Part shown: piece by piece, positions 24,533 through 33,293 of the stretch
Layout: every line of letters starts with the position of its first letter
Position numbering within the stretch: the first letter of the stretch is position 1
Assembly (NCBI GenBank): GCA_035544575.1
Contig: DATKEC010000115.1
Coordinates: 1-64,000, forward strand
From: DATHWB01 sp035544575
GTDB lineage: Bacteria; Actinomycetota; Acidimicrobiia; Spongiisociales; ZC4RG35
DNA length: 64,000 nt
Direction: 5' to 3'
Position numbers and translations under genes: made by a program
The notes under the pieces: generated by a model
Databases searched by the model: none
What the model was told of the DNA's origin: nothing
The model's input: the letters and a program-made list of their open reading frames with translations, nothing else

Positions 24533-25354
24533 TCAGACGATGTCGCCGCGGTACACCGTCATGTGCGGGAACGGGATCTCGATTCCTTCTTCGTCGAGGC
24601 GATTCTTGATCCGGCGCAGCGCCTCGCGCTTGACGAGCCAGCGATCCTCCGCCCCGACTTTGAGACTCGCCCGGATCGTGACGGCCGAGTCAGCCAGTGC
24701 GTCGACACCCAGCACCTGGGGATCCTCGAGGATGAGGCTCCCCCACTCCTCGGTCTCCTTCATGCCCACGAGAACCTGGGTGATGACCTCGATGACGCGA
24801 TCGACCGATTCCTTGTAGGCCACGCCGATGTCGAGCACCACCAGGGCGAACTCCTGAGTCAGGTTGGTGGTGACGGTGATCTCGCCATGGGGCACGTAGT
24901 GGACGTTGCCATCCAGGTCCCGCAACACCGTGATCCTCGGCCGGATGTCGACGACTGCCCCTGCCACGCCCGCCACCTTGACGACATCGCCGATGTGGTA
25001 CTGATCCTCGGCGAGGATGAAGAATCCGCTGATGACGTCCTTGACCAGGCTCTGAGCGCCGAAACCCACCGCCACCCCCACCGCCGAGCCGACCGCGACG
25101 AGAGGCGTCAGCGGCAGGCTCCACACTGCCGCGATCATCAACACCAGAACGGCCACCAGGACCACGATCAGGAGACGTCGCGCCATCGACCACAGCGTGC
25201 GGGCTCGGGCACCGACCTCCGGGCCTCTGCCGTCCATGCGATCGATCGTCTTGTTGGCGACGCGAGCGGCGGCCAGCCACAGGACGACGATCCCCACAAA
25301 CACGATCGTGGTCTGGACCACCGCGGTCACGTTGTCGCTGAAGAACGTCTCCAT
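24533..25354 (-). CDS. mscS: MscS-type mechanosensitive channel
   Basis: 273 residues: three N-terminal transmembrane helices, the third being the glycine/alanine-rich pore helix (G-S-A-V-G-V-A-V-G-F-G-A-Q-S), then D-V-I-S-G-F-F-I and the beta domain with V-H-Y-V-P-H-G-E, and the alpha-beta C-terminal cage. It should open under membrane tension to release solutes. ATG 25354 shares TGATG with the stop of the GTPase gene upstream, so its translation is coupled to two dynamin-like GTPases, which are also membrane proteins. GTG 25357 is a possible alternative start. Confidence 0.9.
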   Translation of the reverse strand: METFFSDNVTAVVQTTIVFVGIVVLWLAAARVANKTIDRMDGRGPEVGARARTLWSMARRLLIVVLVAVLVLMIAAVWSLPLTPLVAVGSAVGVAVGFGAQSLVKDVISGFFILAEDQYHIGDVVKVAGVAGAVVDIRPRITVLRDLDGNVHYVPHGEITVTTNLTQEFALVVLDIGVAYKESVDRVIEVITQVLVGMKETEEWGSLILEDPQVLGVDALADSAVTIRASLKVGAEDRWLVKREALRRIKNRLDEEGIEIPFPHMTVYRGDIV

Positions 25355-26868
25355 CACTGTCTCTCCTCGTAGCTCTGAACGGCCAGCATGAGTTCGGTGT
25401 GGGCGGCGCCGGGCGCAGATCGCGCCCGCAGCGTCGTCCTCAGCGGCCGCCCGACCCGGCGCTCCAGTTCGGCCGACACCAGTGTGGACGTGGCGTCGCG
25501 GCGGCCGGAGAGTGCGGCCTGCACGCGGGTGTTCGCCGAGCGACGCGCCACCGCGCGGATGCTGCCGATGACAGCGCCGGCGGCGGCGGCGAGTGCCACA
25601 CCCACCGCCACTTCACCCTCCGAACGCCAGGAATCGACCGTCATCGCCACACCGATCAGCATCGCCATCACCGCCGCATAGGACGGCATCCGAACCCGCC
25701 ACCACCAAGCCGGCGCGGCGTCGAGCTCCGCGACAGCGGTGGCGCCGATGGCGAGGGCTGCTGCTGCCACCTCGTCCTCCAGCTGGTTCTGGGTGACCGC
25801 CAGTTCGGTCCGCGTGGCGAGGTCGAGACCGCGGGCAGTTTCGTCGACCAGCCGACGGATCGGCTCGGCGGCCGAGGCGGGCACAGAAGCGCCTGCGGCA
25901 GTCACCGACGCCGCAAATCGCCTGGACCCGAACCACGCCCCGATCTGGGCAGCGTCCCGGGACGCCACCAACTCGGCCGAGTTTGCCAGCTCCGCGTCCA
26001 CTGCCTCCGCCACGGCAGCGGTGACCTCGTTCCTCGCCTCGATCCACCGCTCGGTGAATCCGGTTCCGCCCGGTCCACCCACCGGGCCGACGAGACGGTC
26101 CGCCGAGGCCACCAGCTGGTCGACGATTCGACGCGACACCACCGATTCGGTCGATCCCAGACGGCGGATCGCCGCCACGACCTCCTCGACACCGACAACC
26201 AGCCCGCTGGGCGGATCCCCGGCACTCAGGACGATCTCCGGCTCGTCGATCCCGTCGGCAACGAGGGATCGGCGCAGGTCGGCACGGAGGGCACCTTGAT
26301 CGCCCGGTGCCACCCGGTCGATCTGGTTCAGAGCGAAGATGAAACGATCGGCGTGGTCCGCCAGCGGTCGGAGGTGGTCCCGATGCAGGCGCGCATCCTG
26401 GTACTTCTCGGGATCGAGCACCCAGACAACGGCATCCACCAGGGGGAGGATGCGGTCGACGGTCTGGCGGTGGTCCGTCACGACCGAATCGGTGTCGGGA
26501 AGATCGATGACCGCGAGCCAGGGATGGTCATCATGGGCGACCCGGCAGGTCACACCGATGTCGTCGAGGAGCCGGGTGACGCCAGGCTCCGGATTGGCAG
26601 GGATCCAGGCGACTGGCTCAGAGGTGGTCGGGCGGCGGGCTCCGGGGGGCGAAACCTCTTCCCCCGCCAGTGCATTGAGGAGCGAGGACTTGCCCGAGCC
26701 GGTTCCACCCGCCAACGCCACCACGATGGTTTCACCCAGGTACCCGGCGCGACGTCGGGCGGCCCTGCCCACTTCTGCCGATTCTTCGAGAATGTCGGTT
26801 TCGACCACGCCGACGCACGACGCCACCAGCCGATCGTGGAGGTCCAGAAGCTCGCGCAGGTCAGGCAC
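25354..26868 (-). CDS. Dynamin-like membrane GTPase, second of a tandem pair
   Basis: 504 residues. The GTPase head has a P-loop G-G-T-G-S-G-K-S (54-61), a switch threonine in R-R-P-T-T, G3 as D-L-P-D-T-D, and G4 as L-N-Q-I-D. A long helical stalk follows, with a pair of hydrophobic helices near 395-460 (A-V-M-A-M-L-I-G and A-A-A-A-G-A-V-I-G) that should insert in or paddle on the membrane. Bacterial dynamins usually come as such heteromeric pairs and act in membrane fusion, septation or stress and phage tolerance. GTG 26868 overlaps the upstream GTPase gene by 8 bases. Confidence 0.85.
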   Translation of the reverse strand: MPDLRELLDLHDRLVASCVGVVETDILEESAEVGRAARRRAGYLGETIVVALAGGTGSGKSSLLNALAGEEVSPPGARRPTTSEPVAWIPANPEPGVTRLLDDIGVTCRVAHDDHPWLAVIDLPDTDSVVTDHRQTVDRILPLVDAVVWVLDPEKYQDARLHRDHLRPLADHADRFIFALNQIDRVAPGDQGALRADLRRSLVADGIDEPEIVLSAGDPPSGLVVGVEEVVAAIRRLGSTESVVSRRIVDQLVASADRLVGPVGGPGGTGFTERWIEARNEVTAAVAEAVDAELANSAELVASRDAAQIGAWFGSRRFAASVTAAGASVPASAAEPIRRLVDETARGLDLATRTELAVTQNQLEDEVAAAALAIGATAVAELDAAPAWWWRVRMPSYAAVMAMLIGVAMTVDSWRSEGEVAVGVALAAAAGAVIGSIRAVARRSANTRVQAALSGRRDATSTLVSAELERRVGRPLRTTLRARSAPGAAHTELMLAVQSYEERQ

Positions 26869-28534
26869 CGGCGTATTCCTCCAGTGCGGTCGCGACGTCG
26901 TCGCACGCGTCGCGCAGCCGACGGGCGTCGTCGAGGTCGTCGAGGGCAGCTGCCAGCACACGCCGATGATGGTCGGTGGCGGCGACGACAGCCGCTGTCA
27001 GGCGTTCGGACAGCAGCGATCGGGCAGAGCGCGCCAGACGGTTGGCGGCGGCCGAGCCGAAGAGCCGCTCGAGCAGCGTCTGCTGGGCAGCCGCGGCACC
27101 GGCCGCCACGCCCATCTCCGCGCCCGTCAAGCCCCCGGTGGCCGCGAAGACTCCGAGCAGCACCAGGGTGGCTGTGGCGTTGATTCCGACGGCGGCGACG
27201 CGGGTGAGTCGATACCGGCCGCGCCCCGCCTCTGCGACGAGGGCCACGACCTCCGCCCGCCACGAGTCGATCGATTCCCTGAGGTCCGCTCGGATCCCGC
27301 TCCACTCGGGGGCTATCTCTTCGAGTAGGGCGGATCCGGACCGTGACAACGACCAGGCGAGGTCGATCGACGTGCATGCCTGCTGCGCTCGGCGCAGACC
27401 CAGCTCGACCAACTCCTCCGCCACCTCCAGATCGACCCGGGCCACGCGGTCCTCTGAGATCGAGCGCCGGGAGAACACCGCGTCGGTCAGCTTGCCCCAG
27501 CTCCGTTCGACCAGAGAAGCCAGGTCCGACACGCCCACCAGCCGCTGCCATCGCTGCACGACCTCCTGTCGCACGAGCTCGCCGCTTTCGAGCCGAAAGT
27601 CGATCTCGGCCCGCTGGGCGGCGACCGCTTCGTCGATGACCGACTCGAGACTCGCTCCCTCGGCCGCTTGGTCCTCGACGGCGGTCGCCAGTTCGCGTCC
27701 GACCGCGACGGCGTGTCGTACCGAGGACGCCACCCCCCGTGCGGAGACCGACGTGTGGTCCGCCGCGATCGTTTCGAGTCGGCGAGCCAGCCGGCGAAGG
27801 GCATAGCCGTGCAGCCGGCCGTCACCGCGCACGCGTTGCTCCTGGATCACCACGATGTCGTCGGCGGAGTCGATTCCCCGAACGCGGGCATCGCGCAGCA
27901 GACCGGCGAGATCAACGACTGCGCCTGAGGCTCGACGGGTCGCACGGTTCATGACCACCATCACATCGAGCGAGCGTTCCGTGAGGTCACCCAGTACGTC
28001 CCAGGGCACGGCATCGGCGTACCGCTGGGGGGTCGTCACGGCGATCGCCACATCCGCGGCTTCGAGGATGGCCGTCGTCTGGGCACGGTGGTCCTCGGCG
28101 ATCGAATCGATGTCGGGGGTGTCGACGATCGCGATCGAAGAGAGAACAGGATGGTCGTCGGCGACCACCTCGACCGGTCCGGATGCCGCCAGCATCTCCT
28201 CGACGATGTCTGCGGAGCGGTGGTGCACCCAGACGACGGCGCGTCGAGTGGTCGGACGCAGCACACCGGCTTCCGAGATCGGTCGGCCCACCAACGTGTT
28301 GACGAGCGTCGACTTGCCGCTGCCGGTTGGTCCGAACACGGCCACGACGACGGGGTGGGCCGGCTCGGCCAGCCGCGGTTCGAGATAGCGACGCAGGATC
28401 CCCATGAGATGAGCCTGACGCGCCAGGCGACCCGACTGCGGTTCGGAGGGCAGCCCGAAACCCACGGCTTCGGCCGCGTCGGCGAGTGTGTCGAGCTCGG
28501 CGCGGAGACGGGCCTGGGGAGCAATGGTGGACAT
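26861..28534 (-). CDS. Dynamin-like membrane GTPase, first of a tandem pair
   Basis: 557 residues. P-loop G-P-T-G-S-G-K-S (68-75), G2 region L-R-P-T-T-R-R, G3 I-V-D-T-P-D-I-D; the G4 base-recognition motif is weak (V-M-N-R-A-T-R rather than N-K-x-D). Helical stalk and a hydrophobic stretch near 460-495 (I-N-A-T-A-T-L-V-L-L-G-V-F) follow. It is the promoter-proximal gene of a three-gene unit with its partner GTPase and MscS, comparable in layout to actinobacterial DynA/DynB or IniA/IniC pairs. ATG 28534. The degenerate G4 in one partner fits unequal roles in a heteromer. Confidence 0.85.
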   Translation of the reverse strand: MSTIAPQARLRAELDTLADAAEAVGFGLPSEPQSGRLARQAHLMGILRRYLEPRLAEPAHPVVVAVFGPTGSGKSTLVNTLVGRPISEAGVLRPTTRRAVVWVHHRSADIVEEMLAASGPVEVVADDHPVLSSIAIVDTPDIDSIAEDHRAQTTAILEAADVAIAVTTPQRYADAVPWDVLGDLTERSLDVMVVMNRATRRASGAVVDLAGLLRDARVRGIDSADDIVVIQEQRVRGDGRLHGYALRRLARRLETIAADHTSVSARGVASSVRHAVAVGRELATAVEDQAAEGASLESVIDEAVAAQRAEIDFRLESGELVRQEVVQRWQRLVGVSDLASLVERSWGKLTDAVFSRRSISEDRVARVDLEVAEELVELGLRRAQQACTSIDLAWSLSRSGSALLEEIAPEWSGIRADLRESIDSWRAEVVALVAEAGRGRYRLTRVAAVGINATATLVLLGVFAATGGLTGAEMGVAAGAAAAQQTLLERLFGSAAANRLARSARSLLSERLTAAVVAATDHHRRVLAAALDDLDDARRLRDACDDVATALEEYAGA

Positions 28535-28641
28535 CCGTACCCGATTGTGACACGAGCCCGGTTCGGCCGATTCGGGCGCGGTGGGGATTCGATCGCGTTG
28601 TGCGGCGAATTCGTGTCACACCCCTCCGATACGTTGCGAGG

Positions 28642-29910
28642 ATGACCGCAGCAGAACTCACCCAGGATGCCGTGACCGCCGTCGTCGACATCGACGAGAG
28701 TCGCGTGATCATCGAATCCCTGGTATCCGACGATCCGGCGGTAGTTGGCGCGCTGTCCCGGCTGGCCGCCGACAGCCGCCCGGAAGCAGTCCGGCGGATG
28801 CTCGGGATCGGAGCGCGTGCGATCGTCGAAACCGCGGTTGGGATCGATCTCGCCGCGATCGATCAACGTGTGCTGCAGGCCATCGAACAAGCAACCGGGA
28901 GTGCCGAAGCCCGGGTCCGCCAAATCGTCACGGACGCCGAAGCGGTCATGCGAACCTCGCTCGATCCCGACACGCGCACGTCAGCCATGGCGCGGGCGAT
29001 CGCCGAGTTCGAGGCGGTGAGCGCTTCCGTCGCCCGGTCGATCGACCCGGCCAGAGCCGACTCCCACGTCGCGTTCCTCCTCGGTTCGCTGACGGCCATG
29101 TTGGGTCCTGGAGGCGAACTCGAGGAACGCCTGACCGCCGCACTCGACCCGGCGAACGAGGGCTCCGGGCTGGCAGCACTGCGACGCGATGTCGAGCGGC
29201 GATTCGGCGAGATGCGGGATCTCATCGCCGAACAGCGCGGCCGGCGCTCGGAGGCCGACGTCGGCACTCAGAAAGGCTTCGAGTTCGAAGACATCCTCGA
29301 GCGCCGCCTGCGCGAGCTCGCCCGCCCGATCGGCGCCGTCGTCACGCGGACTTCAGACGTCATCGGCTCGGTGGGAGGCTGCCTGGTCGGCGACTTCGTC
29401 GTCACGCTCCAGAACGGGTCAGCCATCGTCGTGGAGGCGAAGAACACCAGGTCCATTGGCCTCGGAGGCTCCGGGGGCATCCTCGCAGAACTCGACAGAG
29501 CCTTGTCGAATCGCCGCTCGGCGGTTGCCATCTGCGTTTCTGCATCCGCGGCGTTCCCCGCGGAGGTAGGAGCCTTCGGCGTCTACGGGAATCGCATCCT
29601 CGTCGTCGACGATGGCGAGGGTTCACTGCTCGAGGTAGCGCTCCGGTGGGCGACCCTGGCGGCGACTGCGTCGGAGCGAACCGGTGCAGATGTCGACGTG
29701 GCGAGGGTTCTCGAGGTGACGGATCGGGTTCGCCGGCTCGCCCAGTCCTTTTCGACTCATCGCCGGGCACTCACCGACAGCATCGAGTCGATCGGACGTG
29801 TCCGCGAAGGCCTCGACGACATGCGCCGCGATCTGCTGACTCAGATCGACGAGATCGATTTCGAGCTCGAAAGAGGGGCTGTCGACCTGAAGGTCGTGAA
29901 CGGTCAGTGA
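28642..29910 (+). CDS. Coiled-coil protein with PD-(D/E)XK-like nuclease core, unknown function
   Basis: 422 residues. A helical N-terminal half (about 1-205) with heptad-like stretches leads to a predicted nuclease core: G-F-E-F-E (213-215), then G-D-F-V-V-T-L (Asp251) and V-V-E-A-K-N (Glu265, Lys267), the D...ExK spacing of PD-(D/E)XK folds, with a following V-A-I-C-V-S strand. A C-terminal coiled coil (about 360-410) ends the protein. The layout recalls RmuC-like proteins. ATG 28642 has GCGAGG upstream. It is divergent from the dynamin pair, so shared regulation is possible. Convergent overlap of 7 bases with the epimerase gene. Confidence 0.65.
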   Translation: MTAAELTQDAVTAVVDIDESRVIIESLVSDDPAVVGALSRLAADSRPEAVRRMLGIGARAIVETAVGIDLAAIDQRVLQAIEQATGSAEARVRQIVTDAEAVMRTSLDPDTRTSAMARAIAEFEAVSASVARSIDPARADSHVAFLLGSLTAMLGPGGELEERLTAALDPANEGSGLAALRRDVERRFGEMRDLIAEQRGRRSEADVGTQKGFEFEDILERRLRELARPIGAVVTRTSDVIGSVGGCLVGDFVVTLQNGSAIVVEAKNTRSIGLGGSGGILAELDRALSNRRSAVAICVSASAAFPAEVGAFGVYGNRILVVDDGEGSLLEVALRWATLAATASERTGADVDVARVLEVTDRVRRLAQSFSTHRRALTDSIESIGRVREGLDDMRRDLLTQIDEIDFELERGAVDLKVVNGQ

Positions 29911-30785
29911 ACCGCCGCCGCCATGGCTGGTCCGATCTCGGGATGGGTGAAGCCAAAGCCAGTCTGGCTGAGAACCTCCGGCACCACGCGCTTTGATTCG
30001 AGCAGCAACGCGTTGGCGGCGCCGGCGCCCAACACCGCCTCGAGGAGGAGCCTCGGCGTGGGAAACCACGACGGGCGTCCCATGGCCGCTCCGAGCGCCG
30101 TCATGAACTCGGAGTTGCGCACCGGGTTGGGCGAAGCGAGGTTCACCGGCCCCCGGATGCCGCCGGTGTCGAGGACATGGAGGATCGCCCGAATTTCGTC
30201 CTCAAGGCTGATCCAGCTCCACCACTGTCGTCCCCCGCCGATCCGGCCTCCGACGAAGAAGCGAAACGGCCACATCATCTTGGGGAGGGAGCCTCCGGAG
30301 GAATCGAGCACGAGCGAGCTCCTCAGGTGCGCCACGCGTGCTCCGGCCGCCACCGCCGGAGCCGCCGCCGTCTCCCACGCCTGGGTCACCCGTGACATGA
30401 ACCCGTCTCCGGGCGGTTCGGACTCAGTCAGGAGATCCTCACCCCGATCCCCGTAGAAGTCCATGCCGGAGGCAGTCAGCAGCGTCGGTGTGGACGCCTT
30501 GGCGACGGCCCGGGCGATGAGGTCGGTGCCATCCACTCGAGATCGCATGATTCGCGCTTTCTTGGCCTTCGTCCACGGTGGAAGAATGGATTCTCCCGCC
30601 AGGTGGACGACGGCGTCGACTCCATCGAGGGCGTCGTCGTCGATTCGTCCGGCGGCGATGTCCCAGCCCGGGTTCGGGTCGTGGCCGCCCCGCCGCAGCG
30701 GGACGGGGGTGTCGCCGCGGGCGGACAAGGCGTCGGACAATGCCGTTCCGATGAAGCCGGTCGCACCCGTGATCAGTACTCGCAT
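29904..30785 (-). CDS. TIGR01777-type NAD-dependent epimerase/dehydratase family protein (YfcH-like)
   Basis: 293 residues of the extended SDR superfamily. N-terminal G-A-T-G-F-I-G motif, V-H-L-A-G-E-S, the long L-P-P-W-T-K-A-K-K segment and the S-R-V-T-Q-A-W-E and W-W-S-W-I-S stretches are typical of the YfcH/SulA group. The function of this family is unproved; some members affect cell division. ATG 30785. Divergent from the VanW protein gene. Confidence 0.88.
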   Translation of the reverse strand: MRVLITGATGFIGTALSDALSARGDTPVPLRRGGHDPNPGWDIAAGRIDDDALDGVDAVVHLAGESILPPWTKAKKARIMRSRVDGTDLIARAVAKASTPTLLTASGMDFYGDRGEDLLTESEPPGDGFMSRVTQAWETAAAPAVAAGARVAHLRSSLVLDSSGGSLPKMMWPFRFFVGGRIGGGRQWWSWISLEDEIRAILHVLDTGGIRGPVNLASPNPVRNSEFMTALGAAMGRPSWFPTPRLLLEAVLGAGAANALLLESKRVVPEVLSQTGFGFTHPEIGPAMAAAVH

Positions 30786-30913
30786 GAGGGGTTCCTCTCT
30801 CTGACGAAAGACGCTATGTCCGGACCGGGTTGAGTGGTAATCCGCCTCGGAGTCGCCTAACGGGCTCCTACCCCTATCATCGGGTGCCGTCCCCGGGGTT
30901 CGCTTCTTTCACC

Positions 30914-32809
30914 ATGTCGTCGATGTCAACACGCGCCCGCGTCGCCCTGCTCACCGTCACCGCCCTGATCTTCGTGGTCCTGGCGTTGTTCGGCGCCGTG
31001 CGCCTGCTCCGCACCGGTGAGATCCTCGGGTCTGTGAGCGTGGCCGGACATGGTGTCGCCCTCGGTGGTCTGACGCCTGAGGAGGCCGACGAGGCTCTGG
31101 CCGTGTTGGAACAGGAATTGTCGATCGATCCTGTCGTCGTCGACATCGCCGGTGCGGAGGCGACAGTCCTTCCCCAACAACTCGGCTTCGCGCTGGACCG
31201 GCCCGCAATGGTCGAAGAAGCGATGCGGCGCGGTCGAGAGGGGGGCGTATCGGACCAGTTCCGATGGTGGCTTTCTCACCTGTTCGCCACCGACGAACTC
31301 GAGCCCAGCGGCTCGGTCGATGAAGCGTCGGTGGAGGCCGTCCTGACGTTCTGGGACGTCGATGTGGTGGGGAATCCGCCGGTGCCCGGTGGTGTCGTGA
31401 TCGAGGGTACGACCCCTGTCGCCGTGTATCCCGAGACCGGACTCCAGGTGGATCGAAGTTCGGCCTCGGACCGCCTGCTGGCCGGAGCCCTCGGACCGCG
31501 GCCCGCGACCGTCACTCTCGACACGGCGCTCGCCAACTCGCGGGTCACACGCGCCGACGTCGATGCAGCCGTCGCCCGGGCTCAACTGTGGCTGTCCTCG
31601 CCGGTGCGGCTGTCCGCAGACGATGTGACGATCGAGTTCTCGGTTTCGGACATGGCGGCGGCGTTCACTTCGACGGTGGTCGAGGGCGTCGTCGAACTCG
31701 GGTTCGATCCGGTAGTGATCGCCGGCCTTCTCGATGCCCGTCGCAGCGAGCTGGAAGCCCCGCCGGTCGACGCCCGGCTCGAAGTGGACGGGTACCAGGT
31801 CATCGTGGTGCCGGGCCGAAACGGAACACTCATCGACCCGGAGGCGACCGCCGAGGCGCTGGCCGCAGCCGCGTCGTCGGTTCGCCGCCAGGGCGAGCTC
31901 CCGTTCGTCGAGGGTGCCGAACCCGAAGTCACGACGGCTGAACTCGAGGCGCTCGGAATCGAACACCTCCTTGCCGAGTTCACGACCTATCACCCGTGTT
32001 GTCAGAACCGCGTCACAAACATCCATCTGATGGCCGACATCGTGAACGGGGCAATCGTGGCCCCCGGGGCCATTTTCGGAGTCAACGCCTACGTCGGCCA
32101 GCGCACCACTGAGCGCGGCTTCCTGGAGGACGGAACCATCATCCAGGGCGAGTTGGTCGAAACGGTCGGCGGCGGCGTGTCCCAATTCGCGACGACGATG
32201 TACAACGCTGTGTTCTGGAGCGGTCTCGAGGATGTGAGCCACCGCCCTCACAGCTTCTACTTCAGCCGCTACCCGGAGGGCATCGAGGCCACCATCTCGT
32301 GGCAGCAGCCGGAGCTCGAGTTCCGCAACGACACCGATCACGCCATCTGGATTCGGACGGCCTACACAGACACCTCGATCACGGTTCGCATCTACGGATC
32401 GAACGACGGTCGCATCCTCGTCGGCGACCATGCCGGCGGCACGACCAATCTCGGGGTGGTGGCCGAGGGCGGGCCCAACGCCCGCCGCGTGCGCGGATCG
32501 ATCGGTGACCGCTTCAACCCGACCGAACCGACCACCGAACACAGGCCCAACCCCGAACTCGAGGTCGAGGAGACCAACCAGCTGCAGTCACCGGCGCCTG
32601 GGTGGACGGTGGTCGTGACCAGGGTGATCGAACAGAACGGCGCCGAGCGTATGGAGACCTGGACGGTTCGTTACCTGGCGAGACGCGAGATCCTCGAGGT
32701 CCACCCCTGCAAGATGCCGGGCGCCACCGTGGAGTGCCCTGAACCAACGACGACGACGCTGCCTCCTGAAACCACCACCACCCCACCACCCCCCGAAGAC
32801 CAAGGCTGA
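30914..32809 (+). CDS. VanW/YoaR-like envelope protein
   Basis: 631 residues. A single N-terminal transmembrane helix (about 8-30) is followed by two putative peptidoglycan-binding repeats (each with a G-V-x-L-G-G-L-T or V-I-V-V-P-G-R-N-G core), then the VanW domain (about 370-510: V-G-Q-R-T-T-E-R-G-F, G-G-G-V-S-Q-F-A-T-T-M-Y-N and H-R-P-H-S), and a short G5-like region. The C-terminus is Thr/Pro rich. Such proteins sit outside the membrane and are thought to bind the cell wall. ATG 30914; an in-frame upstream start at 30830 would place the helix internally. A hairpin follows the stop. Confidence 0.87.
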   Translation: MSSMSTRARVALLTVTALIFVVLALFGAVRLLRTGEILGSVSVAGHGVALGGLTPEEADEALAVLEQELSIDPVVVDIAGAEATVLPQQLGFALDRPAMVEEAMRRGREGGVSDQFRWWLSHLFATDELEPSGSVDEASVEAVLTFWDVDVVGNPPVPGGVVIEGTTPVAVYPETGLQVDRSSASDRLLAGALGPRPATVTLDTALANSRVTRADVDAAVARAQLWLSSPVRLSADDVTIEFSVSDMAAAFTSTVVEGVVELGFDPVVIAGLLDARRSELEAPPVDARLEVDGYQVIVVPGRNGTLIDPEATAEALAAAASSVRRQGELPFVEGAEPEVTTAELEALGIEHLLAEFTTYHPCCQNRVTNIHLMADIVNGAIVAPGAIFGVNAYVGQRTTERGFLEDGTIIQGELVETVGGGVSQFATTMYNAVFWSGLEDVSHRPHSFYFSRYPEGIEATISWQQPELEFRNDTDHAIWIRTAYTDTSITVRIYGSNDGRILVGDHAGGTTNLGVVAEGGPNARRVRGSIGDRFNPTEPTTEHRPNPELEVEETNQLQSPAPGWTVVVTRVIEQNGAERMETWTVRYLARREILEVHPCKMPGATVECPEPTTTTLPPETTTTPPPPEDQG

Positions 32810-32821
32810 CCGCCGCAAATC

Positions 32822-32859
32822 GAAACCCTGGGTTCGCCACCACCTCTGTGGCGGGTTTC
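32822..32859 (+). terminator. Hairpin after the VanW gene
   Basis: GAAACCC (32822-32828) pairs with GGGTTTC (32853-32859) and GCCAC (32836-32840) pairs with GTGGC (32848-32852); a 7-base bulge separates the two stem parts on the left side. It lies between convergent genes. The bulge carries AACCCTGGGTT, the same core found at the centre of the intergenic repeats at 11750 and near 45368, which may be chance. Confidence 0.45.
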
Positions 32860-32900
32860 TCGCACCGGTTCGGGACGCGGCGAGGCGCGAAGCGGCTACC

Positions 32901-33215
32901 TCACTCCGTGCCGTTGGAATCGGGATAGAACCGGAAGAAGTCGGCCACGACGCGCTCGGCGACCGAGGCCTTCTCCGCATCCCACCCGGCGAAGCGTCGC
33001 ACGGCCACCTGATTCGACATCACGAACACGTGGTCGATGCCGGGATCGTCTTCGAACAAACGCACCGCGAGGCGCCCGGGGAACGTCACCGACCGACGAG
33101 CTGCCTCGACCCCGCCATACGCCTCGCCATCCTGTCCGGCGAGCGTGCGGTCCGTGTCGATCATCAAGATCTTGTCGATGACGGTCGTGTTGTTGATCTC
33201 GATCGTCTGTCCCAC
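32901..33215 (-). CDS. Small protein, possible divergent Nfu N-terminal-type domain
   Basis: 104 residues, soluble, no signal peptide. After a variable start the segment R-S-V-T-F-P-G-R-L-A-V-R-L-F-E, then G-I-D-H-V-F-V and V-A-V-R-R-F-A-G-W-D, resembles the N-terminal domain of NifU-like scaffold proteins, where a helix, a V-x-x-V-F strand and an I-T-V-x-K strand occur in this order. No CxxC is present, so it would not hold an iron-sulfur cluster itself. GTG 33215. It follows pyk by 78 bases on the same strand. Assignment is tentative. Confidence 0.55.
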   Translation of the reverse strand: MGQTIEINNTTVIDKILMIDTDRTLAGQDGEAYGGVEAARRSVTFPGRLAVRLFEDDPGIDHVFVMSNQVAVRRFAGWDAEKASVAERVVADFFRFYPDSNGTE

Positions 33216-33293
33216 GTGTGATCTCCGTTCGGGTCGCCGGGATCCTACCCACCCGGTGTCGATGCTCCCGTCGCCGTCCCACTCGTGCCCCGT

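Noticed and set aside
24533..29910. Calling the dynamin/MscS/nuclease-like region a defence island
   Set aside because: No restriction, toxin, integrase, phage or other known defence gene lies nearby and the flanks are housekeeping; kept only as a hypothesis.
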